This document shows positions 47,418 to 54,587 of a stretch of 64,000 bases of DNA, one piece after another. Each line of letters begins with the position of its first letter. The stretch's first letter is position 1. The notes beneath the pieces were generated by a model. The model was given only the letters and a program-made list of their open reading frames with translations. It had not been told where the DNA came from and made no database searches. Origin of the DNA: Pseudonocardia sp. MH-G8 (GTDB lineage Bacteria > Actinomycetota > Actinomycetes > Mycobacteriales > Pseudonocardiaceae). The stretch is from NCBI RefSeq assembly GCF_002262885.1, contig NZ_NKYF01000003.1, positions 496,534 to 560,533 on the forward strand. The letters are read 5' to 3'. The position numbers and the translations under genes were made by a program.

Positions 47418-47560
47418 TAGCCTGCGTGTCAGGTCCGACCGGTGCTCACCGAGCGCCGCACGGGGCCGCCGATCGGCGGCAATTCTGTCGGAGCCTACTG
47501 AGAACCTCCTGTCGCGGATGGACCGCGACCGTTCCAGTCCATAGGAGGTGAGTGGTTCTC
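47418..47560 (+). promoter_or_regulatory. rpsF promoter -10 and structured leader
   Basis: TAGCCT (47418-47423) is a plausible -10, giving a leader of about 130 nt. It contains a 16-bp palindrome GCCGCCGATCGGCGGC (47465-47480) and a hairpin GTCGCGG-ATGGA-CCGCGAC (47511-47529) just before the AGGAGGTGA ribosome-binding site. S6:S18 leader autoregulation is known in several phyla; this could be such an element (inference). Confidence 0.4.
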
Positions 47561-47902
47561 ATGCGTCATTACGAGCTGATGGTCATCCTCGACCCGAGCC
47601 TGGACGAGCGCACTGTGACGCCGTCCCTGGAGACGTTCCTCAACGTCGTGAAGAGCGACAAGGGCACCGTCGAGAAGATCGAGGTGTGGGGCAAGCGCCG
47701 CCTCTCCTTCGAGATCGCGAAGCACGCCGAGGGCATCTACGCGGTCCTCGAGATCACCTGCGAGCCGGCCACCGTCGCCGAGCTCGACCGGCAGCTGGGC
47801 CTCAACGAGTCCGTGCTGCGCACCAAGGTCATGCGTCGCGAGCCGAAGAAGGCCGTCGCCGCCGAGCCGAAGCGGGCCCCGGCGCCCGCCCCCGCGGGCT
47901 GA
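47561..47902 (+). CDS. rpsF: 30S ribosomal protein S6
   Basis: A 113-residue S6 protein, [19 protein letters not shown], with the S18-partner region [20 protein letters not shown]. It forms a heterodimer with S18 on the platform of the small subunit. The start ATG 47561 follows AGGAGGTGA; an in-frame GTG at 47552 overlaps that site and is less likely. The tail is Ala/Pro/Lys-rich. It is first in rpsF-ssb-rpsR-rplI. Confidence 0.97.
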   Translation: MRHYELMVILDPSLDERTVTPSLETFLNVVKSDKGTVEKIEVWGKRRLSFEIAKHAEGIYAVLEITCEPATVAELDRQLGLNESVLRTKVMRREPKKAVAAEPKRAPAPAPAG

Positions 47903-47915
47903 GGGCCCGGTCACG

Positions 47916-48449
47916 ATGGCCGGCGAAACCGTCATCACGGTGATCGGCAACCTCACCGCCGACCCGGAGCTGCGTTTCACGCCGTCCGGAGCGGCGGTCG
48001 CCAACTTCACGGTGGCCTCCACCCCGCGCACCTTCGACCGCCAGTCCGGTGAGTGGAAGGACGGCGACGCGCTGTTCCTGCGCTGCAACGTGTGGCGGCA
48101 GGCGGCGGAGAACGTCGCCGAGACGCTCACCCGCGGCATGCGCGTGATGGTGCAGGGCCGCCTGCGGCAGCGCAGCTTCGAGACCCGCGAGGGCGAGAAG
48201 CGCACCGTCGTGGAGCTCGAGGTCGACGAGGTCGGCCCGTCCCTGCGCTACGCCACTGCCAAGGTCAACAAGGTCAGCCGCGGCAGTGGTAGCGGCGGCT
48301 TCGGCGGCGGCGGCGGAGGAGGCGGCGGCGGGTACGGCGGCGGCTCCGGCGGAGGCGGTGGGGGCGGCGGCGCCCCGGCCGACGACCCGTGGGGTTCCGC
48401 TCCGCCCGCAGGCAGCGGCCCGAGCGCCGACGACGAGCCCCCGTTCTAG
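47916..48449 (+). CDS. ssb: Single-stranded DNA-binding protein
   Basis: A 177-residue SSB. The OB fold runs to about residue 115 ([20 protein letters not shown], then the Trp-containing segment [15 protein letters not shown]). A very Gly-rich linker and the acidic C-terminal tip DDEPPF, which docks replication and repair enzymes, follow. It is placed between the two S6/S18 partner genes, the standard actinobacterial order. The start is ATG 47916, 13 bp after rpsF. Confidence 0.97.
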   Translation: MAGETVITVIGNLTADPELRFTPSGAAVANFTVASTPRTFDRQSGEWKDGDALFLRCNVWRQAAENVAETLTRGMRVMVQGRLRQRSFETREGEKRTVVELEVDEVGPSLRYATAKVNKVSRGSGSGGFGGGGGGGGGGYGGGSGGGGGGGGAPADDPWGSAPPAGSGPSADDEPPF

Positions 48450-48506
48450 CCAGAGACCACTCCCCGCCCTGGTGGCGGGCATCGAGCAACGACCAGGAGC
48501 ACCACC

Positions 48507-48743
48507 ATGGCCAAGCCCGTCCTGCGCAAGCCGAAGAAGAAGGTGTGCGCGTTCTGCAAGGACAAGGCCCAGGACATCGACTACAAGGACACCGGCCTGC
48601 TGCGGAAGTTCATCTCCGACCGCGGCAAGATCCGGGCTCGCCGGGTCACCGGCAACTGCCGTCAGCACCAGCGTGACGTCGCGGTAGCGGTCAAGAACTC
48701 CCGCGAGGTCGCGCTGCTTCCTTACACCTCTACCGCGCGCTGA
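48507..48743 (+). CDS. rpsR: 30S ribosomal protein S18 (zinc-binding form)
   Basis: A 78-residue S18 of the C+ type: C14 and C17 (CAFC) with C51 and H54 (CRQH) can bind zinc. The RNA-binding core [20 protein letters not shown] is intact. ATG 48507 has AGGAG upstream. Zinc-free S18 paralogues are often induced by zinc limitation; none is seen here. Confidence 0.97.
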   Translation: MAKPVLRKPKKKVCAFCKDKAQDIDYKDTGLLRKFISDRGKIRARRVTGNCRQHQRDVAVAVKNSREVALLPYTSTAR

Positions 48744-48757
48744 GGAGGAGAACACCC

Positions 48758-49207
48758 GTGAAGCTCATCCTCACCGCCGACGTGCCCAACCTGGGCGGGC
48801 CCGGCGACATCGTCGAGGTCAAGGACGGCTACGGCCGCAACTACCTGCTTCCCCGTTCGATGGCCGTCGTGGCCACCCGCGGGGCCGAGAAGCAGGTGGC
48901 TTCCATCCAGCGTGCCCAGCGGGCCCGGCAGATCCGGGACCTGGGTCACGCCAAGGAGGTCGCGGGCCAGCTCGGCGCCCTCTCGGTCACCGTCAAGGCG
49001 AAGGCAGCCGGCGATTCGGGCCGCCTGTTCGGTTCGGTCACGGCCGCCGACGTCGTCAGCGCGATCCGCACGGCGGGTGGCCCGGCGCTCGACCGGCGGT
49101 CCGTCGACATGCCGGAGCAGATCAAGACGGTCGGCACGCACCAGGTCACCGTTCGGCTGCACCCGGAGGTCAGCGCCGATCTGGGCGTCGCAGTCGTGGG
49201 GGCCTGA
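48758..49207 (+). CDS. rplI: 50S ribosomal protein L9
   Basis: A 149-residue L9 with the signature KLILTADVPNLGGPGDIVEV, then KDGYGRNYLLPRSMA in the N-domain, the long connecting helix, and the C-domain LFGSVTAADVVSAI. Start GTG 48758 behind AGGAGGAG. It is last in the rpsF operon; a terminator follows. Confidence 0.97.
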   Translation: MKLILTADVPNLGGPGDIVEVKDGYGRNYLLPRSMAVVATRGAEKQVASIQRAQRARQIRDLGHAKEVAGQLGALSVTVKAKAAGDSGRLFGSVTAADVVSAIRTAGGPALDRRSVDMPEQIKTVGTHQVTVRLHPEVSADLGVAVVGA

Positions 49208-49231
49208 CAGGCCTCCGATTCGTCACGCACC

Positions 49232-49281
49232 GTGAGCGGGGCGGGGCTCGGGCATCATGCCCGGGTCTCGCCCCGCTTCAC
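49232..49281 (+). terminator. Terminator after rplI
   Basis: A nearly perfect 50-bp inverted repeat: GTGAGCGGGGCG ... CGCCCCGCTTCAC, with GGGCAT/ATGCCC at its centre, starting 24 bp past the rplI stop and followed by TTTGCG. Confidence 0.85.
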
Positions 49282-49442
49282 TTTGCGCCGAGGCTCACGA
49301 CGGCGAAGTGCAACCCGTCCAGGTGGCGCGCCGAAGAGTGACGACGACGTCGCCCAGTGACCGGTCGGACGCGCCGGGTGGCGTGTTCCGCCCGGCGACG
49401 ACACGCCCGATCGGGCCTGTTGCGGCGTGTCGCGAAGGAAAG

Positions 49443-49572
49443 TTGTCCACATCCTGTGACAAGCTCTTGACCTGCTGATACACCCGGATTTCCGGAGTTG
49501 TCCCCACGCCGTCCACAGGTCGGTCCCTATGTGCTCCTGCGCCGGGTCGGATCCGTCCCCAGGTCGTCCACA
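49443..49572 (+). promoter_or_regulatory. Row of DnaA-box-like sites upstream of dnaB
   Basis: TTGTCCACA at 49443 is an exact actinobacterial DnaA box. TTGTCCCCA (49498), CCGTCCACA (49509) and TCGTCCACA (49564) are one- or two-base variants in the same direction within 130 bp. They suggest DnaA binding near the helicase gene. Confidence 0.5.
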
Positions 49573-49697
49573 GGACGGTCGTCACGACGGTTTGGAAGCG
49601 TCGGCACGGGCGCTTAGCCTCACCGCGGGGGTGCGTGGACTCGACCAGGCCGATCCCTTCCGTTTCCCGGGAGGTCATCCGGAAGTCGTCGAGCACA

Positions 49698-49713
49698 TCG
49701 AACCTTTGTTCGA
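49698..49713. promoter_or_regulatory. LexA (SOS) box at the dnaB promoter
   Basis: TCGAACCTTTGTTCGA is a perfect match to the actinobacterial/Gram-positive SOS consensus TCGAAC-N4-GTTCGA. It ends immediately before TAGAAT (49714-49719), the likely dnaB -10, so bound LexA would block RNA polymerase. Confidence 0.8.
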
Positions 49714-49719
49714 TAGAAT
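49714..49719 (+). promoter_or_regulatory. Predicted dnaB -10 box
   Basis: TAGAAT abuts the SOS box and places the transcription start near 49726, about 17 nt before the ATG. Confidence 0.6.
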
Positions 49720-49742
49720 GGCGACAGGGGGTGACGCTGCGT

Positions 49743-51146
49743 ATGGCACTGGCTGATGACCGTGGAACGGGAAGGCCGCGTCCGGTTCGCGCGGCGAACG
49801 ACGGCGCGGACCCGAACGGAACCTTCGACCGGCAACCACCCCAGGACCTCACGGCCGAGCAGTCGGTGCTCGGCGGCATGCTGCTGTCGAAGGACGCCAT
49901 CGCGGACGTCGTCGAGGTGCTGCGGCCCGACGACTTCTACCGGCCCAACCACCAGACGGTCTACGACTGCATCCTCGACCTCTACGGGCGGGGCGAGCCC
50001 GCCGACGCGGTCACCGTCTCCGCCGAGCTGCAGCGTCGCGGCGAGTTGATCCGCCTCGGTGGTGCGCCCTACCTGCACACGCTGATCGCCACGGTGCCCA
50101 CGGCCGCCAACGCGGCGTACTACGCAGAGATCGTCGCGGAGAAGGCGATCCTGCGCCGCCTCGTCGAGGCCGGCACGCGGATCGTGCAGCTGGGCTACCA
50201 CGGCTCGGAGGGCGCCGAGGTCAACGACGTCGTCGACCGCGCCCAGGCCGCCATCTACGACGTCACCGAGCGCAGCACCACCGAGGACTACGTCGCCCTC
50301 GAGGAACTGCTGCAACCCACGATGGACGAGATCGACGCCATCGCCTCCCGCGGTGGCGTGGCGCTGGGCGTGCCCACCGGCTTCGCCGACCTCGACGCGG
50401 CCACCAACGGCCTGCACCCCGGTCAGATGATCGTCGTGGCAGCGCGACCTGGCTTGGGAAAGAGCACGCTAGGTCTGGACTTCGCCCGATCCTGCTCGGT
50501 CAAACACGGTCTGACCAGCGCCGTCTTCTCCCTGGAGATGAGCAAGTCCGAGATCGTCATGCGCCTGCTGTCCGCCGAGGCGCGCATCCGGCTGGCCGAC
50601 ATGCGCGCCGGCCGGATGAGCGACGACGACTGGACGCGGATGGCGCGCCGGATGAGCGAGATCAGCGAGGCGCCGCTGTTCGTCGACGACTCGCCGAACC
50701 TCACGCTGATGGAGATCCGGGCGAAGGCACGGCGGCTCAAGCAGCGCAACGACCTCAAGCTGATCATCCTCGACTACCTGCAGCTGATGTCGTCGGGTCG
50801 CAAGGTCGAGTCGCGGCAGCAGGAGGTGTCGGAGTTCTCCCGGCAGATCAAGCTGCTGGCCAAGGAGCTCGAGGTGCCGGTGGTGGCGATCAGCCAGCTG
50901 AACCGCGGGCCGGAGCAGCGCACCGACAAGCGCCCGATGCTGTCGGACCTGCGCGAGTCGGGATCGATCGAGCAGGACGCGGACATGGTCATCCTGCTGC
51001 ACCGCCCCGACGCGTTCGAGCGCGACGACCCGCGCGCCGGCGAGGCCGACCTGATCCTGGCCAAGCACCGTAACGGCCCCACCAACACGATCACGGTGGC
51101 CCACCAGCTGCACTACAGCCGCTTCTCCGACCTGGCCCACGGCTAG
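49743..51146 (+). CDS. dnaB: Replicative DNA helicase DnaB
   Basis: A 467-residue hexameric helicase that unwinds DNA at the fork. The N-terminal domain starts at PPQDLTAEQSVLGGMLLSKD; the RecA-like domain has Walker A ARPGLGKST (near 237), Walker B LIILDYLQLM and the arginine-finger region near SDLRESGSIEQDAD. There is no intein, unlike mycobacterial dnaB. Start ATG 49743 has AGGGGGTGA 8 nt upstream; GTG 49731 overlaps that site and is unlikely. The SOS box and DnaA-like boxes upstream suggest control by DNA damage and initiator level (inference). Confidence 0.96.
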   Translation: MALADDRGTGRPRPVRAANDGADPNGTFDRQPPQDLTAEQSVLGGMLLSKDAIADVVEVLRPDDFYRPNHQTVYDCILDLYGRGEPADAVTVSAELQRRGELIRLGGAPYLHTLIATVPTAANAAYYAEIVAEKAILRRLVEAGTRIVQLGYHGSEGAEVNDVVDRAQAAIYDVTERSTTEDYVALEELLQPTMDEIDAIASRGGVALGVPTGFADLDAATNGLHPGQMIVVAARPGLGKSTLGLDFARSCSVKHGLTSAVFSLEMSKSEIVMRLLSAEARIRLADMRAGRMSDDDWTRMARRMSEISEAPLFVDDSPNLTLMEIRAKARRLKQRNDLKLIILDYLQLMSSGRKVESRQQEVSEFSRQIKLLAKELEVPVVAISQLNRGPEQRTDKRPMLSDLRESGSIEQDADMVILLHRPDAFERDDPRAGEADLILAKHRNGPTNTITVAHQLHYSRFSDLAHG

Positions 51147-51345
51147 CTCCCCCGATACCCGCGACGAGCCTCCCGCGGCTCTCACCGAGCGCGGTGGTCA
51201 CGATCGTTCACCGGGTCATGCAGCAGCCCTCCGCGCCTCCTCCGACGCGACCCCGTCGACGGGGTGCTCGGTGTGAATCAGGGGGTGTGGCCGCCACGCA
51301 GTCTGCCGCCGTTCCTCCCCGGGGCTCTGCCTCGTAGCCCGGGTT

Positions 51346-51403
51346 GCGGTGGGCGCGCCGTTCCCGGCTCGACGCTTCCTGCCCCACCCCATAGCTGGGT
51401 CTC
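51346..51403. repeat. Dispersed ~57-bp element, copy 2
   Basis: Begins GCGGTGGGCGCGCCGTTCCC like the copy at 34327-34383, then diverges moderately. Intergenic at both places. Confidence 0.6.
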
Positions 51404-51469
51404 ACGCGCAGTGGGTCCGGCGCCGAGCCCGCCCTCCGCGCCGAGGGCGGCTGGGTGGGGTACGAGCCA

Positions 51470-51526
51470 CGAATATCGGAGCTGGGCCCGCGACGGGGAC
51501 GGTCGCCCACCCAGCCCCGATATTCG
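51470..51526. repeat. Inverted repeat with 17-bp arms
   Basis: CGAATATCGGAGCTGGG pairs with CCCAGCCCCGATATTCG with one mismatch, around a 23-bp loop. It could be a terminator or a small palindromic element. Confidence 0.7.
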
Positions 51527-51687
51527 GCAGTTCTGCCAACCCGCCCACCCCGCCAACGGGCAGGAGCAGGGGAACCCGGCCGACTGCGCCGAGGGTCAGG
51601 GCCGGGGCGTGGGGCAGTGGCTGAGAGCCGGGGACGGCGAGTTGGGGTGCGAGGAGTCCGTCGCTCCGCGGTAGCTGTTGATCGTTG

Positions 51688-51796
51688 CGAGATCCACCGA
51701 TCCGCCCCGCCAGGGGCGATCGCCTCGATCTCAGATGGATCGATCGTTGCGAGGTCGAGCCTTTCGTCCTGAGTGGGGCGATCCGGTGGATCTCGG
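51688..51796. repeat. Inverted repeat with 21-bp arms
   Basis: CGAGATCCACCGATCCGCCC(C) at 51688 is mirrored by GGGGCGATCCGGTGGATCTCG at 51775. GATCGTTGCGAG occurs twice as a direct repeat (51681 and 51742). This resembles a small, non-coding palindromic element. Confidence 0.65.
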
Positions 51797-51848
51797 AATG
51801 ATCTCTTCGCGGCCCGCGGGGTGCCGTCGACCTCGACGGGCTCCCGGC

Positions 51849-52235
51849 TCAGGTTCGCACCACCTCGCCACCGATACCGCCGCGTCCCGCGGGCGAACCC
51901 ACCAGCTCCACGGTCGTGCCGGCCCGGACCCGCTCGCCGAAGACCGCGACCAGGGACTCGGTCACGCCGGCGACCAGTCGCGCCACGATGTCGTCCGCGT
52001 CCGGGCGGGAGAACGCGGCGTCCTTGATCCCGAACGTGACCCGGGGTGCGGGTGCGGTCGCGGGACGACCTCCGATTCCCCATCGAGCGGGCGCGACCCC
52101 GATGAGCTGCACGACCGCGATCTCACGGGCCCACTCGCCGTAGACGGCGACGACGGCGTCGGTGAGCGCGGAGATCACGTCGGTCTCCCGGCCCGTCAGA
52201 TCGGGCTCGCTGGCGTAAACGATCAGATGGGGCAT
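51849..52235 (-). CDS. Tautomerase-superfamily protein
   Basis: A 128-residue protein beginning MPHLIVYASEP, where the exposed N-terminal proline after Met removal is the catalytic base of the 4-oxalocrotonate tautomerase fold. The length suggests two fused beta-alpha-beta units, as in cis-CaaD/MSAD enzymes. The substrate is unknown. Start ATG 52235 behind GGAGG. Divergent from a MarR gene that probably regulates it. Confidence 0.82.
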   Translation of the reverse strand: MPHLIVYASEPDLTGRETDVISALTDAVVAVYGEWAREIAVVQLIGVAPARWGIGGRPATAPAPRVTFGIKDAAFSRPDADDIVARLVAGVTESLVAVFGERVRAGTTVELVGSPAGRGGIGGEVVRT

Positions 52236-52255
52236 ACCGTCCTCCGGAGCACGAA

Positions 52256-52275
52256 GAAACCCTTTGGTTTCAAAG
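52256..52275. promoter_or_regulatory. Overlapping palindromes between tautomerase and marR
   Basis: GAAACC-CTTT-GGTTTC (52256-52271) and CTTTG-GTTT-CAAAG (52262-52275) overlap in the 59-bp divergent gap. This is a likely MarR operator controlling both genes. Confidence 0.55.
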
Positions 52276-52294
52276 CTACTGACGAGGGTGCGAC

Positions 52295-52765
52295 GTGTCC
52301 ACACCTGAAGGCGCCGACGGGGCCGTGCGCGAGCTCATGCTCGTGTTCCCGCGGCTGGTCGGGCGGATCAAGAAGCTGCCCCCGCCACCGGCACTGCGGT
52401 CGCTGGAGCTGACCCCGCGCCACCTCTCCCTGCTGTCGATGCTGCTCCTCGACGGCCCGCTCACCGTGTCCGAGCTGGCGGAGCGGCTCCACGTCGCGCC
52501 GACCACGGTGAGCCTGCTCGTCAGCGAACTGAGCGGCAAGGAGGTCCTGCACCGCCGTGCCGACCCCGACGACCGGCGCAGGCGGATCGTCGACCTGCAC
52601 GACGACGTGCGCCCCGCCGTCTCCCGGTGGCTCGCCCCCGGTGCAAGGGCGTGGCGGGAGGCCCTGGGCCCGCTGACGCTCGCGGAGCGCAGGCTCGTGG
52701 TCGACACCCTGCTCGCCTACGAGGCCGCCGTCACGAGGACGCTCGGCGAGGATCCCGGTCCGTGA
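52295..52765 (+). CDS. MarR-family transcriptional regulator
   Basis: A 156-residue winged-helix repressor: DGPLTVSELAERLHVAPTTV then SLLVSELSGKEVLHRRADPD and DRRRRIVDL, the standard MarR wing. Start GTG 52295. It is divergent from the tautomerase gene with palindromes between, and overlaps the convergent gene at 52731 by 35 bp. Confidence 0.9.
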   Translation: MSTPEGADGAVRELMLVFPRLVGRIKKLPPPPALRSLELTPRHLSLLSMLLLDGPLTVSELAERLHVAPTTVSLLVSELSGKEVLHRRADPDDRRRRIVDLHDDVRPAVSRWLAPGARAWREALGPLTLAERRLVVDTLLAYEAAVTRTLGEDPGP

Positions 52766-53336
52766 GCGCGCGTCGCCCGGTGACGACGAGCAGGACGTCC
52801 TTCACCGGCATCCGCACCGGGGCCCCGTCACCGATCGACACCTCGGCGTCGGTGGCCACGAGCCGCTTCCCGTGCAGGTGCACGCCGAAGTAGGCGAGGT
52901 TGCGCGGCCCGGCGGCCCGCAGGACGGCGGCGATCCGCTGAGCGGGCGGTGCCGGCAGACCCAACGGCTCGGTGATGTCGAGTCCGTGGATCAGGTCGTG
53001 GCTCAGCGCGCCGACCTCCCCGCCACCCGGCGGCCGCCACTCGTGGCGGATGTTGTCGCGCAGCTGCGTGAGCAGCTCGTCGTCGCTCATCGCCGCCGTG
53101 TCCGCGCGGGCCATCCGATCGGCGAAGCGGTCGAAGGAGAAGCGCGCCCGCACCATGCCGGTGGCGAACCGCAGCGGTGTCGTCCGGAACGGCATCGTCA
53201 TGTGCGCGACGACCTCACGGGTCCGCCAGCCGGCGCACAGGGAGCGGCTCCCCCACTGTTCGGGGTGCAACCGCTCCAGGAGGGCGAGCAGCCGGGCGCG
53301 CTCCGCCCACGTCTCCTCGAGGATGTCGGATCGCAT
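52731..53336 (-). CDS. Maleylpyruvate isomerase/DinB-like family protein
   Basis: A 201-residue protein. The N-terminal four-helix bundle (TWAERARLLALLERLHPEQW, SLCAGWRTREVVAHM) matches the mycothiol-dependent maleylpyruvate isomerase N-domain; H and E/D metal ligands appear in VAHMTM and LSHDLIHGLDI. These actinobacterial proteins often use mycothiol, but the reaction here is unknown. Start ATG 53336 with GGAAGGA 7 nt upstream. It is 59 bp downstream of the ECF sigma gene, probably in its operon. Confidence 0.82.
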   Translation of the reverse strand: MRSDILEETWAERARLLALLERLHPEQWGSRSLCAGWRTREVVAHMTMPFRTTPLRFATGMVRARFSFDRFADRMARADTAAMSDDELLTQLRDNIRHEWRPPGGGEVGALSHDLIHGLDITEPLGLPAPPAQRIAAVLRAAGPRNLAYFGVHLHGKRLVATDAEVSIGDGAPVRMPVKDVLLVVTGRRALTDRDPRRASS

Positions 53337-53395
53337 CGGTGTGTCCTTCCGGTCGGCCGTCGTGTCGAGGTGCATACGACCGGCCGTCCGGGAAA

Positions 53396-54403
53396 TCATC
53401 GCTGCGGGTGATCGGGGAGCCCGAACTCGGCGAACCGGGCCGCCGTCCCGAGGAACGTGACGATGTGGGCCACCCGGTCGTCGCGGCACTCCAGGAGGAT
53501 CAGGGCGAACGGGTGCAGGTCGCCGTCCGGGCCGGGTCGGTACTGCCCGAAGCCGGGTGAACCGTTGATCGCGGTCGGCACCAGGCGGTCGCCCGCGCAC
53601 GCGTCGCTCGCCGCCATGACCGCGGCGATCCGGGACGCGCCGTGCAGCCACCACGCGAACGGCGGCATCGACGACGCCGCGTCCTCCCGCAGTAGGCGCG
53701 CCAGCCCGTCGATGTCGTGCGCCTCGAACGCCGCGACGTACCGGTCGAGCAGGTCCCGCTGCGCCGCGTTCTCGGGGTCGAGGACGTCGGCAGGCTGCGG
53801 CGGGTCGAGCGCGAGGGCGGCCCGGGCGCGCTGCACCGCGCTGTTCACCGACGCCACGCTGGTCCCGAGGATCTCCGCCGTCTCCCGTGCGGAGAAGGCC
53901 ATGACGTCCTTGAGCACCAGCGCAGCCCGTTGACGTGGGGAGAGTCGTTGGAGGGCGGCGAGGAACGCCAGCCGGACCGTCTCGCGCCCGACCACGCGCT
54001 CGGCGGGATCGGTCACGCCGAACAGCCGGGAGTCCGGCATCGGCTCCACGAACCGGTCGGCGGGCAGCGGTGCGCCGAGGTCGCCGTCCCGGGCGGCCGG
54101 GCCCATGTCGATCGCCAGCGCCCGTCGGCGGGCCCCGCGGAGCATGTCGATGCACACGTTGCCGGCGATGCGGTACAGCCAGGTGGTCAGCCGGCCACGC
54201 GCCGGGTCGAAGCTCGCGAGGTTGCGGTACGCGCGGACGAGCGTCTCCTGCACGGCGTCGTCGGTGTCGGCAGCGGAGCCGAGCATGCGGTAGCAGAAGC
54301 CCGTCAGCGGGAGGCGCTGCGCTTCGAGGTCCTCGAGCCGCGCCGCGGTCGAGACCGCGATGCCGTCACCGTGACCCGAATCCTGCTGCGCTCTGGCGGG
54401 CAC
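53396..54403 (-). CDS. ECF sigma factor with SnoaL-like C-terminal domain (SigJ/SigG type)
   Basis: A 335-residue sigma factor. Region 2 reads RLPLTGFCYRMLGSAADTDD to AVQETLVRAYRN, and region 4 LSPRQRAALVLKDVMAFSAR to SVASVNSAVQRAR. Residues ~210-335 form a SnoaL/NTF2-like domain with DLLDRYVAAFEAHDIDGLAR. In this class the C-terminal domain replaces a separate anti-sigma factor. Start GTG 54403 with GGGAGG 6 nt upstream. It is divergent from the ribosomal protection gene. Confidence 0.9.
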   Translation of the reverse strand: MPARAQQDSGHGDGIAVSTAARLEDLEAQRLPLTGFCYRMLGSAADTDDAVQETLVRAYRNLASFDPARGRLTTWLYRIAGNVCIDMLRGARRRALAIDMGPAARDGDLGAPLPADRFVEPMPDSRLFGVTDPAERVVGRETVRLAFLAALQRLSPRQRAALVLKDVMAFSARETAEILGTSVASVNSAVQRARAALALDPPQPADVLDPENAAQRDLLDRYVAAFEAHDIDGLARLLREDAASSMPPFAWWLHGASRIAAVMAASDACAGDRLVPTAINGSPGFGQYRPGPDGDLHPFALILLECRDDRVAHIVTFLGTAARFAEFGLPDHPQR

Positions 54404-54587
54404 CGAACCTCCCTCTTCGTCGCGGTGGACCGGTGTCCATGATGGCCGCGAACTCGGTTGCGCGCGCACCGCCGTTCATCCACGATCCCCGCGTCCCAAC
54501 GGCCTGCGGCGGGAGCCACTTCCATGCGCGAACTCCTCGGAACACCCCAGCGTCCCCATCGCTCCGCGGTTCCCGAGGTCATCGCCC

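Larger units (their letters stand above)
49208..49742. other. rplI-dnaB intergenic region
   Basis: A 535-bp gap that begins with the rplI terminator. It then holds four DnaA-box-like sequences in the same orientation (49443, 49498, 49509, 49564) and a perfect LexA box at the dnaB promoter. No gene is visible. Confidence 0.75.
51147..51848. other. Gene-free region after dnaB, with inverted repeats
   Basis: About 700 bp without a credible gene. It contains a dispersed 57-bp element (51346), a 17-bp-arm inverted repeat around 51470-51526, and a 21-bp-arm inverted repeat 51688-51796. Some of these may end dnaB or tautomerase transcripts; others look like small repeat elements. Confidence 0.65.

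Noticed and set aside
49743..51146. Intein in dnaB, as in mycobacteria
   Set aside because: The frame runs without insertion through Walker A and Walker B and has normal length.
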